The translations under genes and the position numbers were made by a program. Positions 1-5,302 of a DNA stretch of 5,302 nucleotides are shown piece by piece (the stretch's first letter is position 1; every line of letters begins with the position of its first letter). Source of the stretch: an uncultured Pseudomonas sp. (GTDB lineage: Bacteria > Pseudomonadota > Gammaproteobacteria > Pseudomonadales > Pseudomonadaceae). The notes below the pieces were generated by a model. That model ran no database searches. It worked only from the letters and a program-made list of their open reading frames with translations, and had not been told where the DNA came from. The stretch is from positions 1 to 5,302 of the forward strand of contig NZ_CAMPHN010000261.1 in NCBI RefSeq assembly GCF_946885885.1, read 5' to 3'.

Positions 1-1548
1 GTCGGCCAGCACGCCAAGTACGACATCAATATCCTCGCCAATGCCTCGACGCCGATCCGCGTGCAGGGCGTGGCCTTCGACACCATGCTCGAATCCTACG
101 TGTTGGACGCCACCGCCACCCGCCATGACATGGACAGCCTGGCGCTCAAGTACCTGAGCCACAGCACCATCCGCTTCGAGGACATCGCCGGCAAAGGCGC
201 CAAGCAACTGACCTTCGACCAGATCGATCTGGCCCAGGCCGCGCCCTACGCCGCCGAGGATGCCGACGTGACCCTGCGCCTGCACCAGACGCTGTGGGCC
301 AAGCTGGAGGCCGAGCCGAGCCTGGCCAAGGTCCTGCGCGAAATCGAAATGCCGCTGGTGCCGGTGCTGGCGCGCATCGAGCGCCAGGGCGCGCTGGTCG
401 ACGCCAAGCTGCTCGGCGAGCACAGCCTCGAGTTGGGCGAAAAGCTGGTGGAGCTGGAGCGTCAGGCGTTCGCTATCGCCGGCGAGGAATTCAACCTGGG
501 TTCGCCCAAGCAGCTCGGGGTGATCCTCTACGAAAAGCTCGGCCTGCCGATCATCAGCAAGACCGCCAAGGGCCAGGCCAGCACCGCCGAAGCGGTATTG
601 GCCGAACTCGCCGAACAAGACTTCGAGCTGCCCAAGGTGCTGATGCAGTACCGCAGCTTGAGCAAACTGAAAAGCACCTACACCGACCGCCTGCCGGAAC
701 AGATCAACCCGCGCACCGGGCGCATCCACACCAGCTACCACCAGGCGGTGGCGGCCACCGGGCGCCTGTCTTCCAGCGACCCGAACCTGCAGAACATCCC
801 GATCCGCACGGCCGAAGGGCGGCGTATCCGCCAGGCGTTCGTCGCGCCCAAGGGCTATAAGCTGCTGGCGGCGGACTACTCGCAGATCGAACTGCGGATC
901 ATGGCCCACCTGGCCCGGGACGAGGGCTTGCTCGACGCCTTCCGCCACGACCGCGACGTGCACCGCGCCACCGCTGCCGAGGTGTTCGGCGTGGCCCTCG
1001 AGGCGGTGACCTCCGACCAACGGCGCAGCGCCAAGGCGATCAACTTCGGCCTGATCTACGGCATGAGCGCGTTCGGCCTGGCCAAACAGATCGGCGTCGA
1101 CCGCAAGCAATCCCAGGCATATATCGACCGTTACTTCGAACGTTATCCGGGCGTGCTGGCCTATATGGAACGCACCCGCGAGCAGGCCGCGCAGCAAGGC
1201 TACGTCGAGACCCTGTTCGGCCGCCGCCTGTACCTGCCGGATATCAACGCGAAGAACCAGGCCCTGCGTAAAGGCGCCGAGCGCACCGCGATCAACGCGC
1301 CCATGCAGGGCACCGCGGCGGACATCATCAAACGCGCGATGATCGCCGTGGATGGTTGGCTGAGCGAATCGGCGCTGGACGCCAAGGTGATCCTGCAGGT
1401 CCACGACGAGCTTGTCCTGGAAGTGCGCGAAGACCTGGTCGAGCAGGTGCGCGAGCAGGTCAAACTACTGATGGGCCGCGCCGCCGAGCTGGAGGTGCCG
1501 CTGCTGGTCGAAGTGGGGGTCGGCGACAACTGGGACGAGGCGCATTGA
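1..1548 (+). CDS. polA: DNA polymerase I, C-terminal part (5' end outside window)
   Basis: The frame is open from base 1 and ends in TGA at 1546-1548, giving 515 residues; E. coli Pol I has 928, so the 5'-nuclease domain and the start of the 3'-5' exonuclease domain lie upstream. Residues below count from base 1. Exonuclease: a KYD motif places the ExoII Asp at D8, and YAAED gives ExoIII Tyr83 and Asp87. Polymerase: motif A DYSQIELR with metal ligand D292; motif [15 protein letters not shown] with R341, K345, F349 and Y353 (E. coli R754, K758, F762, Y766); motif C VHDE with H468, D469, E470. The C-terminal DNW-EAH ending is typical. All catalytic residues within the visible part are present, so the enzyme should have active polymerase and proofreading functions in replication gap filling and repair. 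A GTG at 61 is internal and not the start. One oddity: the ExoII Asn seen in E. coli (N420) is His4 here. No clear terminator follows the stop codon. Confidence 0.98.
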   Translation, partial: VGQHAKYDINILANASTPIRVQGVAFDTMLESYVLDATATRHDMDSLALKYLSHSTIRFEDIAGKGAKQLTFDQIDLAQAAPYAAEDADVTLRLHQTLWAKLEAEPSLAKVLREIEMPLVPVLARIERQGALVDAKLLGEHSLELGEKLVELERQAFAIAGEEFNLGSPKQLGVILYEKLGLPIISKTAKGQASTAEAVLAELAEQDFELPKVLMQYRSLSKLKSTYTDRLPEQINPRTGRIHTSYHQAVAATGRLSSSDPNLQNIPIRTAEGRRIRQAFVAPKGYKLLAADYSQIELRIMAHLARDEGLLDAFRHDRDVHRATAAEVFGVALEAVTSDQRRSAKAINFGLIYGMSAFGLAKQIGVDRKQSQAYIDRYFERYPGVLAYMERTREQAAQQGYVETLFGRRLYLPDINAKNQALRKGAERTAINAPMQGTAADIIKRAMIAVDGWLSESALDAKVILQVHDELVLEVREDLVEQVREQVKLLMGRAAELEVPLLVEVGVGDNWDEAH

Positions 1549-1625
1549 ACCGCGCGGAGCGAGCACCCGCACGACAAGCGATTAAAGTCCGCGCTTTTGT
1601 GGCCAAACTATTCTAAATCCGCAGT

Positions 1626-1653
1626 GAACTTTGCTTTCTCCAACGCGGTCAGA
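1626..1653 (+). promoter_or_regulatory. Predicted AlgU/RpoE-type (sigma-22) promoter of the sRNA
   Basis: GAACTT at 1626-1631, a 17-base spacer, then TCAGA at 1649-1653 match the AlgU consensus (GAACTT, 16-17 bases, TCnnA). The expected start is near 1658-1660, which is also where the first sRNA hairpin begins. Sigma-22 control of ersA is established in P. aeruginosa; here it is inferred from the motif. A second GAACTT at 1652-1657 has no well-spaced -10 partner and is probably incidental. Confidence 0.82.
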
Positions 1654-1658
1654 ACTTG

Positions 1659-1790
1659 TGAATGGCCCATAAAGCCTTCAATGCTCCTTTGTTGTGTTAA
1701 GTGTTGGCAGATCATCTGAACCCCGCCCTAGCGGTTCAGACCTTAAATCCCGAACTTCTCCCTCCCCATATGAAGTTCGGGGTTTTTTTT
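1659..1790 (+). ncRNA. ersA: ErsA small RNA (Spot 42-position sRNA)
   Basis: This is a non-coding RNA in the polA-engB gap, the locus that carries Spot 42 in enterics and ErsA in P. aeruginosa. From the predicted start (1659) to the end of the terminator T-run (1790) it is 132 nt, the length I recall for P. aeruginosa ErsA. Three hairpins can be drawn. Hairpin 1 pairs 1659-1666 with 1674-1680 (TGAA and GGC pair with GCC and TTCA, one bulged T). Hairpin 2 pairs 1715-1722 with 1733-1740 (TCTGAACC with GGTTCAGA). Hairpin 3 is the terminator. Bases 1681-1714 look unpaired and contain CTCCTTT (1684-1690), complementary to a strong Shine-Dalgarno sequence. The terminator loop is also pyrimidine-rich. 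The U-rich tail suits Hfq binding. In P. aeruginosa ErsA is Hfq-dependent and represses algC translation; equivalent targets here are inference. Exact ends are uncertain by a few bases. Confidence 0.87.
1745..1790 (+). terminator. Rho-independent terminator of the sRNA
   Basis: The arms AAATCCCGAACTTC (1745-1758) and GAAGTTCGGGGTTT (1772-1785) form a 14-bp stem with one T-G wobble around a 13-base pyrimidine-rich loop. An uninterrupted run of eight T follows the GC-rich part (1783-1790). On the opposite strand the stem is followed only by ATTTAAGG, so it would be a weak terminator for the convergent engB transcript. Confidence 0.95.
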
Positions 1791-1806
1791 GCCGCTGAAA
1801 AAGCGC

Positions 1807-2469
1807 TCAACCCTCGTCTTGCGGCTGGTCCAGCGCTTCGTCGACGGCGTACTCGCCCAACTGCAGCCACTGGGCCAATACCGCCTGGGCCTCTTCGATG
1901 CCCTGACGCTTGGGCGCAGAAAACAGTTGGATGCTGATCCGCTCGCCCCAACGTTTGCGGATCTCCTGCTGCACCTTGAGCAGGGCGTTTTTCGCGGCGC
2001 CGAACGCCAGTTTGTCCGACTTGGTCAGCAGGATGTGCATGGGCATTTCGCTGGCGGTGGCCCAATCCAGCATCAGCAGGTCGAACTCGGTCAGCGGGTG
2101 GCGGATGTCCATCATCAGAATCAAACCGCGCAGGCTTTCGCGGCTGCCCAGATAGGCCTCCAGGTGCTTCTGCCAGTGCAGCTTCAGCGGAATCGGCACC
2201 TTGGCGTAGCCGTAACCCGGCAGGTCGACCAGACGCCGTTCGTCGTCAAGACGGAAGAAGTTCAGCAACTGGGTGCGCCCCGGCGTCTTCGAGGTACGCG
2301 CCAGGCTGGCGTGGGTCAGGGTGTTCAGGGCGCTGGATTTGCCGGCGTTGGAACGCCCGGCGAACGCCACCTCATGGCCGAAATCGTCCGGGCATTGATC
2401 GACCTTGGCGGCGCTGATCTGGAAAGTGGCTTGTTGGCACAGGCCGATAATGGGGTTCTTTGCTTGCAT
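1807..2469 (-). CDS. engB: EngB/YsxC/YihA ribosome-biogenesis GTP-binding protein
   Basis: This 220-residue TrmE-Era-EngA-EngB-Septin class GTPase is required for late assembly of the 50S ribosomal subunit and is essential in most bacteria tested. GTPase motifs in order: G1 GRSNAGKS (38-45), the G2 region KTPGRT with T66 (61-66), G3 DLPG (82-85), G4 TKSD (149-152), and G5 SAPK (184-187). The C-terminal tail after about residue 205 is acidic, as in other pseudomonads. The start is taken at the ATG on 2467-2469 because the protein then begins [11 protein letters not shown], matching family N-termini. The frame stays open 55 codons further upstream to an ATG at 2634, but that extension has no family resemblance. 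The ribosome-binding site is poor (only a short GGA about eight bases before the ATG). The stop lies 16 bp from the end of the convergent sRNA terminator. Confidence 0.96.
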   Translation of the reverse strand: MQAKNPIIGLCQQATFQISAAKVDQCPDDFGHEVAFAGRSNAGKSSALNTLTHASLARTSKTPGRTQLLNFFRLDDERRLVDLPGYGYAKVPIPLKLHWQKHLEAYLGSRESLRGLILMMDIRHPLTEFDLLMLDWATASEMPMHILLTKSDKLAFGAAKNALLKVQQEIRKRWGERISIQLFSAPKRQGIEEAQAVLAQWLQLGEYAVDEALDQPQDEG

Positions 2470-2792
2470 CGGGGTATCCGGTAAGGACAGGCATGAAGGG
2501 GGAGTCCGGCCGCTGAGACGGCCAAAACGCCCGCGAATGAGGCTGATATCGCTCGGCACGCCACGTTCGATGAGCCAGTTGGCGGCTGCACCGCCCATGC
2601 GACAAATGAACGCAGCCCGCTGGATGCCAAGCATCGCGGCACGCGGCGTCGTTTCAGTTTCACTGCCGCCAGTATATAATGCCGCAGATTTTGTGTGCGC
2701 TTTGTCCGCTATTCGATGAGTATTCCGAGAGCGATTCGAATCCTCTGCCCATAGAAGGCAGTACGCTCTCCATCCGTGATGAGACCGATCCG
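2470..2792. other. Divergent intergenic region between engB and the c5-like cytochrome gene
   Basis: I find no convincing gene in these 323 bases. They hold the leaders of both divergent genes and a TATATAAT element (2673-2680) likely to be promoter DNA. There is also a perfect small inverted repeat, GGCCG (2508-2512) with CGGCC (2519-2523), which would fold in the engB leader RNA. A 10-base palindrome GATTCGAATC (2733-2742) lies in the cytochrome leader. Reading frames on both strands remain open here, as expected in high-GC DNA, but lack ribosome-binding sites and recognisable protein features. Confidence 0.6.
2675..2680 (+). promoter_or_regulatory. Perfect -10 hexamer, probable promoter for the cytochrome c pair
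   Basis: TATAAT matches the sigma-70 -10 consensus exactly and is the most AT-rich spot in the region. The -35 position (about 2651-2658) has only a weak match to TTGACA, so an activator may be needed. Transcription would start near 2687, leaving an untranslated leader of roughly 105 bases before the cytochrome start at 2793. Confidence 0.45.
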
Positions 2793-3083
2793 ATGGAAAA
2801 AATACTAGTCGCTGCCTGTGTATTGATGCTGTCTTTCAATACTCAAGCGGCCCAAGATGCGGAAGCCGTGTACGCCCGTGCGTGTGCGGCTTGCCATAAT
2901 GGTCAGCTGCCGATCGCACCGCAGAAAGGTAACCAGGCCGCTTGGGCGCCGCGTTTGACCAAAGGCATGGATGTACTGGTACAAAGCGTCACCAACGGAC
3001 TGGGCGCCATGCCGCCAGGCGGTTTGTGTCCGGACTGCACGGCCGAGGATTACCGAGCCGTCATCACCTTGATGACCGAGTGA
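2793..3083 (+). CDS. Small periplasmic mono-haem cytochrome c, c5-like
   Basis: This 96-residue exported cytochrome probably shuttles electrons in the periplasm. Residues 1-20 form a Sec signal peptide (MEKIL start, hydrophobic core, NTQAA before a likely cut near 20-21), leaving about 76 mature residues. The haem-binding motif is CAACH (31-35), with M73 in GAMPPGG as the likely sixth ligand. A C79-x-x-C82 pair after it resembles the disulfide of cytochrome c5, as do the flanking AAWAPRL and KGMD-LVQS segments. I chose the ATG at 2793 because it puts the signal peptide at the N-terminus. The in-frame ATG at 2679 overlaps the -10 hexamer and would bury the signal. The ribosome-binding site is weak (GAG at 2781-2783). 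The c4 gene follows after 44 bases with no terminator between, suggesting co-transcription. Assignment to the c5 branch rests on motif resemblance only; the physiological partner is unknown. Confidence 0.9.
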   Translation: MEKILVAACVLMLSFNTQAAQDAEAVYARACAACHNGQLPIAPQKGNQAAWAPRLTKGMDVLVQSVTNGLGAMPPGGLCPDCTAEDYRAVITLMTE

Positions 3084-3127
3084 CCCGGCCCATAACTCTT
3101 TCCCTTTAGCCGTAATTGGATTAGCTG

Positions 3128-3733
3128 ATGAACAAAGTACTCGTGAGTCTGCTGTTGACCCTGGGCATCACCGGTTTCGCCCACGCCGCCGGCGATGCGG
3201 CCGCAGGTGAAACCAAGGTCGCCGTATGTGGCGCTTGCCATGGTGTCGATGGCAACAGCGCAGCACCGAACTTCCCCAAACTGGCCGGCCAGGGCGAGCG
3301 TTACCTCCTCAAGCAATTGCAGGACATCAAGTCCGGCGTCCGCCCGGTGGTGGAAATGACCGGCCTGCTGGATAACCTGAGCGAGCAGGACCTGGCGGAT
3401 ATCTCCGCGTATTTCGCGAGCAAGAAGATGAGTGTCGGCGCGGCCGATCCGCAGCTGGTCGAGCGCGGCGCAGCGCTGTACCGCGGCGGCAAGCTGGAAG
3501 AAGGCATGCCGGCCTGCACCGGTTGCCACTCGCCGAACGGTTCCGGCCTGGATGCAGCGGGCTTCCCGCAGTTGGGCGGCCAGCATGCCGCTTACGTGGC
3601 CAAGCAGCTGACCGACTTCCGCGAAGGCGCACGCACCAACGACGGCGACAGCATGATCATGCGTTCGATCGCCGCCAAGCTCAGCAACAAGGACATCGCC
3701 GCGATCTCCAGCTTCATCCAGGGCCTGCATTGA
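3128..3733 (+). CDS. cc4: Di-haem cytochrome c4
   Basis: This 201-residue periplasmic di-haem electron carrier delivers electrons from the bc1 complex towards terminal oxidases; c4 is a known donor to cbb3 oxidases in related bacteria. The signal peptide is residues 1-20, with a clear AHA cleavage site before AGDAAAG. Two homologous domains follow. Haem 1 binds at CGACH (34-38) with M77 as the distal ligand. Haem 2 binds at CTGCH (130-134) with M178 in the DSMIMRS segment. Conserved PNFPKLAGQ (48-56) and GFPQLGGQ (145-152) mark the internal duplication, and the C-terminus ends FIQGLH as in other c4 proteins. Compared with P. stutzeri c4 as I remember it, the loop before M77 is about nine residues shorter, as in other pseudomonads. 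GGA at 3118-3120 lies seven bases before the ATG. It is probably transcribed with the upstream cytochrome gene and ends at the terminator at 3771-3797. Confidence 0.96.
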   Translation: MNKVLVSLLLTLGITGFAHAAGDAAAGETKVAVCGACHGVDGNSAAPNFPKLAGQGERYLLKQLQDIKSGVRPVVEMTGLLDNLSEQDLADISAYFASKKMSVGAADPQLVERGAALYRGGKLEEGMPACTGCHSPNGSGLDAAGFPQLGGQHAAYVAKQLTDFREGARTNDGDSMIMRSIAAKLSNKDIAAISSFIQGLH

Positions 3734-3770
3734 TTCCCGGCAGTTGTAACGATGTGAAGCAAATGAGCGG

Positions 3771-3797
3771 AAAAGGGTGGCCTCGGCCACCCTTTTT
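3771..3797 (+). terminator. Rho-independent terminator after cytochrome c4
   Basis: AAAAGGGTGGC (3771-3781) and GCCACCCTTTT (3786-3796) form a perfect 11-bp stem around a four-base CTCG loop, with T-run 3793-3797. It starts 37 bases after the c4 stop codon. Because A-runs lie on the other side it could act on both strands, but no minus-strand gene is seen here. It separates the cytochrome unit from dsbA. Confidence 0.95.
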
Positions 3798-3829
3798 CAT
3801 TTATCACGCGGCTACAATGCCAGGCACTA

Positions 3830-3856
3830 TGCCCCGCATAATTAATAGCCGGGGCA
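3830..3856. repeat. Inverted repeat in the dsbA leader
   Basis: TGCCCCG (3830-3836) and CGGGGCA (3850-3856) are perfect reverse complements flanking a 13-base AT-rich spacer that includes CATAAT (3837-3842). The repeat ends 34 bases before the dsbA ATG. It could be a protein-binding site around promoter DNA or a 5'-leader hairpin. If TACAAT (3813-3818) is the -10 box, for which I see no good -35, the hairpin would sit just after the transcript start. Confidence 0.55.
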
Positions 3857-3890
3857 ACCCAGGGCATCGTTAATCGTTTAGGAGTAACCC

Positions 3891-4520
3891 ATGCGCAACC
3901 TGATTCTCAGTGCCACGCTCGTCGCCACCAGCCTGTTCGGCATGGCGGCGCAGGCCGAATCGATCGAAGCCGGCAAACAGTATGTCGAACTGAGCAAACC
4001 GGTGGCGGTGTCCCAGCCCGGAAAAATCGAAGTCGTCGAGCTGTTCTGGTTCGGCTGCGGGCACTGCTACCAGTTCGAACCGACCATCAACCCATGGATC
4101 GAACAACTGCCGGAAGACGTCAATTTCATCCGCATCCCGGCCCTGTTCGGCGGTGCCTGGAACGTCCACGGGCAAATGTTCTTCACCCTCGAAGCCCTGG
4201 ATGTCGAAGAGCAGGTGCACAGCGATGTGTTCGATGCCATTCACAAGCAAGGCAAGAAGCTGGCGACACCTCAGGACATGGCGGACTTCTTCGCCACCAA
4301 GGGCATCGACAGAGAGACCTTCCTCAAGACCTTCAACTCGTTCGGTGTGAAGAGCCAGATGGAGAAGGCCAAGAAACTGGCCATGGCCTACCAGATCAGC
4401 GGCGTGCCGGTGATGATCGTCAATGGCAAGTACCGCTTCGACATCGGCAGCTCGGGTGGCCCGCAAAAGGCCCTGGAAGTCGCCGACTACCTGATCGATA
4501 AAGAGCGCGCGGCCCAGTAA
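3891..4520 (+). CDS. dsbA: Periplasmic thiol:disulfide oxidase DsbA
   Basis: This 209-residue protein introduces disulfide bonds into exported proteins and is reoxidised by membrane DsbB. The signal peptide is residues 1-22 (MRNLILSATL start, AQA before the cut, mature protein from E23). The thioredoxin fold begins with the KIEVVELFWFG strand. The active site is C56-G-H-C59. The cis-proline loop is GVP (171-173), in the usual position ahead of the final strands, and the helical insertion lies between (about 85-160, including FGGAWNVHGQMFFTLE). Length fits the Pseudomonas family (about 210). The start is firm: AGGAG at 3880-3884 lies six bases before the ATG. The dipeptide between the cysteines is GH, whereas E. 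coli and, as I recall, P. aeruginosa DsbA have PH. The gene probably has its own promoter, because a strong terminator lies upstream. An EEP-family gene follows after 18 bases. Confidence 0.96.
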   Translation: MRNLILSATLVATSLFGMAAQAESIEAGKQYVELSKPVAVSQPGKIEVVELFWFGCGHCYQFEPTINPWIEQLPEDVNFIRIPALFGGAWNVHGQMFFTLEALDVEEQVHSDVFDAIHKQGKKLATPQDMADFFATKGIDRETFLKTFNSFGVKSQMEKAKKLAMAYQISGVPVMIVNGKYRFDIGSSGGPQKALEVADYLIDKERAAQ

Positions 4521-4538
4521 GCCGCCGAGTGCCGCGCG

Positions 4539-5302
4539 ATGTTGCGTCGTTGGCAACCGAATCGCGGGATTGGCCTGTGCGATCCACAGGTCAACCCGCA
4601 TTGCTCGAACAGCCCCGACTGGCCCGACGCCCGGCGCTTGCGCCTGCTCAGCTTCAATATCCAGGTCGGCATCACCACCCAGCGCTATCATCATTACCTG
4701 ACCCGCAGTTGGCAGCATCTGCTGCCCCATGCGGGGCGCGCCAATAACCTGCAACGCATCGGCAGCATGCTCGGCGACTACGACCTGGTGGCCTTGCAGG
4801 AAGTCGACGGCGGCAGCATGCGCTCCGGCTACGTCAACCAGGTCGAGCACCTCGCGCATCTCGCCGATTTTCCGTTCTGGTACCAGCAGCTCAACCGCAA
4901 CCTCGGCCGCCTGGCCCAGCACAGCAACGGCGTGCTCAGCCGTTTTCGCCCGACCTTGCTGGAAGACCATCCGCTGCCCGGCCCACCCGGACGCGGCGCC
5001 ATCCTGCTGCGCCTCGGCGAAGGCGCGGAGGCGATCGTCGTGGTGATGATGCACCTGTCCCTCGGCGCCCGTACCCGTACCCGCCAGTTGGCCTATATCC
5101 ATGAGTTGATCGGCGGCTATCGGCACCAGATCCTGATGGGCGACATGAACACCCACGCCAGCGATCTACTGGTGCATTCGCCCCTGCGCGACCTGGGTTT
5201 GCTGGCGCCGCAGATCGAAGCGACCTTTCCCAGTTGGCGCCCGCAGCGCTGCCTCGATCATATTTTGCTGAGCCCCGGCCTGGAGCTGGAAAAGGTCGAG
5301 GT
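4539..5302 (+). CDS. Endonuclease/exonuclease/phosphatase family protein (3' end outside window)
   Basis: The frame is open from the ATG at 4539 to the window end, giving 254 complete residues without a stop. It belongs to the metal-dependent EEP hydrolase fold shared by exonuclease III, DNase I-like enzymes and inositol phosphatases. Visible signature residues in order: N40 in LLSFNIQ, E88 in LQEVD, N130 in HSNGVLSR, H172 in MMHLSLG, D202 and N204 in GDMNT, and D240-H241 in LDHILLSP. The final SDH catalytic motif of the family would lie just beyond the window. No signal peptide or membrane segment is seen, so it is probably cytoplasmic. The substrate cannot be told from sequence. It starts 18 bases after dsbA with no terminator and only a weak GAG (4527-4529) upstream, which suggests co-transcription. 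I recall the P. aeruginosa counterpart (PA5488) at the same position, uncharacterised and followed by a GGDEF-domain gene. Confidence 0.93.
   Translation, partial: MLRRWQPNRGIGLCDPQVNPHCSNSPDWPDARRLRLLSFNIQVGITTQRYHHYLTRSWQHLLPHAGRANNLQRIGSMLGDYDLVALQEVDGGSMRSGYVNQVEHLAHLADFPFWYQQLNRNLGRLAQHSNGVLSRFRPTLLEDHPLPGPPGRGAILLRLGEGAEAIVVVMMHLSLGARTRTRQLAYIHELIGGYRHQILMGDMNTHASDLLVHSPLRDLGLLAPQIEATFPSWRPQRCLDHILLSPGLELEKVE

Noticed and set aside
1549..1625. Possible terminator or promoter directly after polA
   Set aside because: Only short weak stems and poorly spaced hexamers are present; nothing meets a reasonable standard.
1652..1681. Second GAACTT as an alternative AlgU -35 box
   Set aside because: The nearest TCAA (1678-1681) is 20 bases away, too far for this sigma factor, and using it would cut off the first sRNA hairpin.
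1789..2484. A 231-codon plus-strand frame opposite engB
   Set aside because: It covers the engB gene in antisense and starts within the sRNA terminator T-run. All GTPase motifs are on the minus strand.
2729..2746. Sequence like a tRNA T-loop (TTCGAAT), possibly a tRNA remnant or integration site
   Set aside because: The flanking stem has mismatches, and no acceptor, anticodon arm or CCA end is present. No integrase or duplicated sequence is nearby. It is better described as a short palindrome.
2679..2792. Upstream in-frame ATG giving a 134-residue cytochrome
   Set aside because: That ATG overlaps the TATAAT hexamer, has no ribosome-binding site, and would place the signal peptide 38 residues inside the protein.
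3050..3790. A 246-codon minus-strand frame opposite cytochrome c4
   Set aside because: It mirrors the c4 gene and runs into the terminator hairpin. No ribosome-binding site or family resemblance is seen, while the plus strand has both haem motifs and a signal peptide.
3870..5156. A 428-codon open frame on the minus strand opposite dsbA and the EEP gene
   Set aside because: The plus strand here encodes two proteins with complete family motifs. The minus frame is a high-GC codon-bias shadow spanning both genes and their gap, rich in Ala, Val, Asp and His without any recognisable domain.
1..5302. Search for a mobile element, CRISPR, toxin-antitoxin or defence system
   Set aside because: No transposase, integrase, direct-repeat array or terminal repeats were seen. 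The gene order and base composition are uniform and typical of a Pseudomonas core region.

Overview
The window looks like a chromosomal housekeeping stretch from a Pseudomonas species, probably of the fluorescens/putida side rather than P. aeruginosa. The grounds are high G+C with strong GC3 bias, protein sequences that read as Pseudomonas orthologues, and a gene order I recall from P. aeruginosa: polA, the sRNA ersA, engB, a small cytochrome c, cytochrome c4, dsbA, then an endonuclease/exonuclease/phosphatase (EEP) family gene. Species placement is inference from memory; no database search was possible.

Layout. Positions 1-1548 (+) hold the 3' two-fifths or so of polA, cut by the window edge inside the 3'-5' exonuclease domain. 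Positions 1549-1806 are intergenic. They contain a well-formed extracytoplasmic sigma factor (AlgU/RpoE type) promoter, followed by a 132-nt small RNA with three predicted hairpins that ends in a strong intrinsic terminator. By position and form this is ErsA, the Pseudomonas counterpart of enteric Spot 42. Positions 1807-2469 (-) encode the essential ribosome-assembly GTPase EngB, convergent with the sRNA. Positions 2470-2792 are a 323-base divergent intergenic region with a TATATAAT element that may serve genes on both sides.

Positions 2793-3733 (+) carry two exported c-type cytochromes: a mono-haem c5-like protein and the di-haem cytochrome c4, probably one transcript ended by a textbook terminator at 3771-3797. 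A leader with a GC-rich inverted repeat (3830-3856) precedes dsbA (3891-4520, +), the periplasmic thiol oxidase. An EEP-family hydrolase (4539 to the window end, +) follows 18 bases after dsbA and is truncated by the window.

How they work together. Cytochromes c4 and c5 carry electrons in the periplasm towards terminal oxidases. DsbA forms disulfides in the same compartment, including potentially the Cys pair of the c5-like protein, so 2793-4520 reads as a small periplasmic redox block. The sRNA promoter would tie the polA-engB gap to the envelope-stress response.

I see no mobile element, CRISPR array, phage gene or novel defence system. The points most worth a second look are the sRNA with two anti-Shine-Dalgarno-like patches, the CGHC (not CPHC) active site of DsbA, and the inverted repeat in the dsbA leader.
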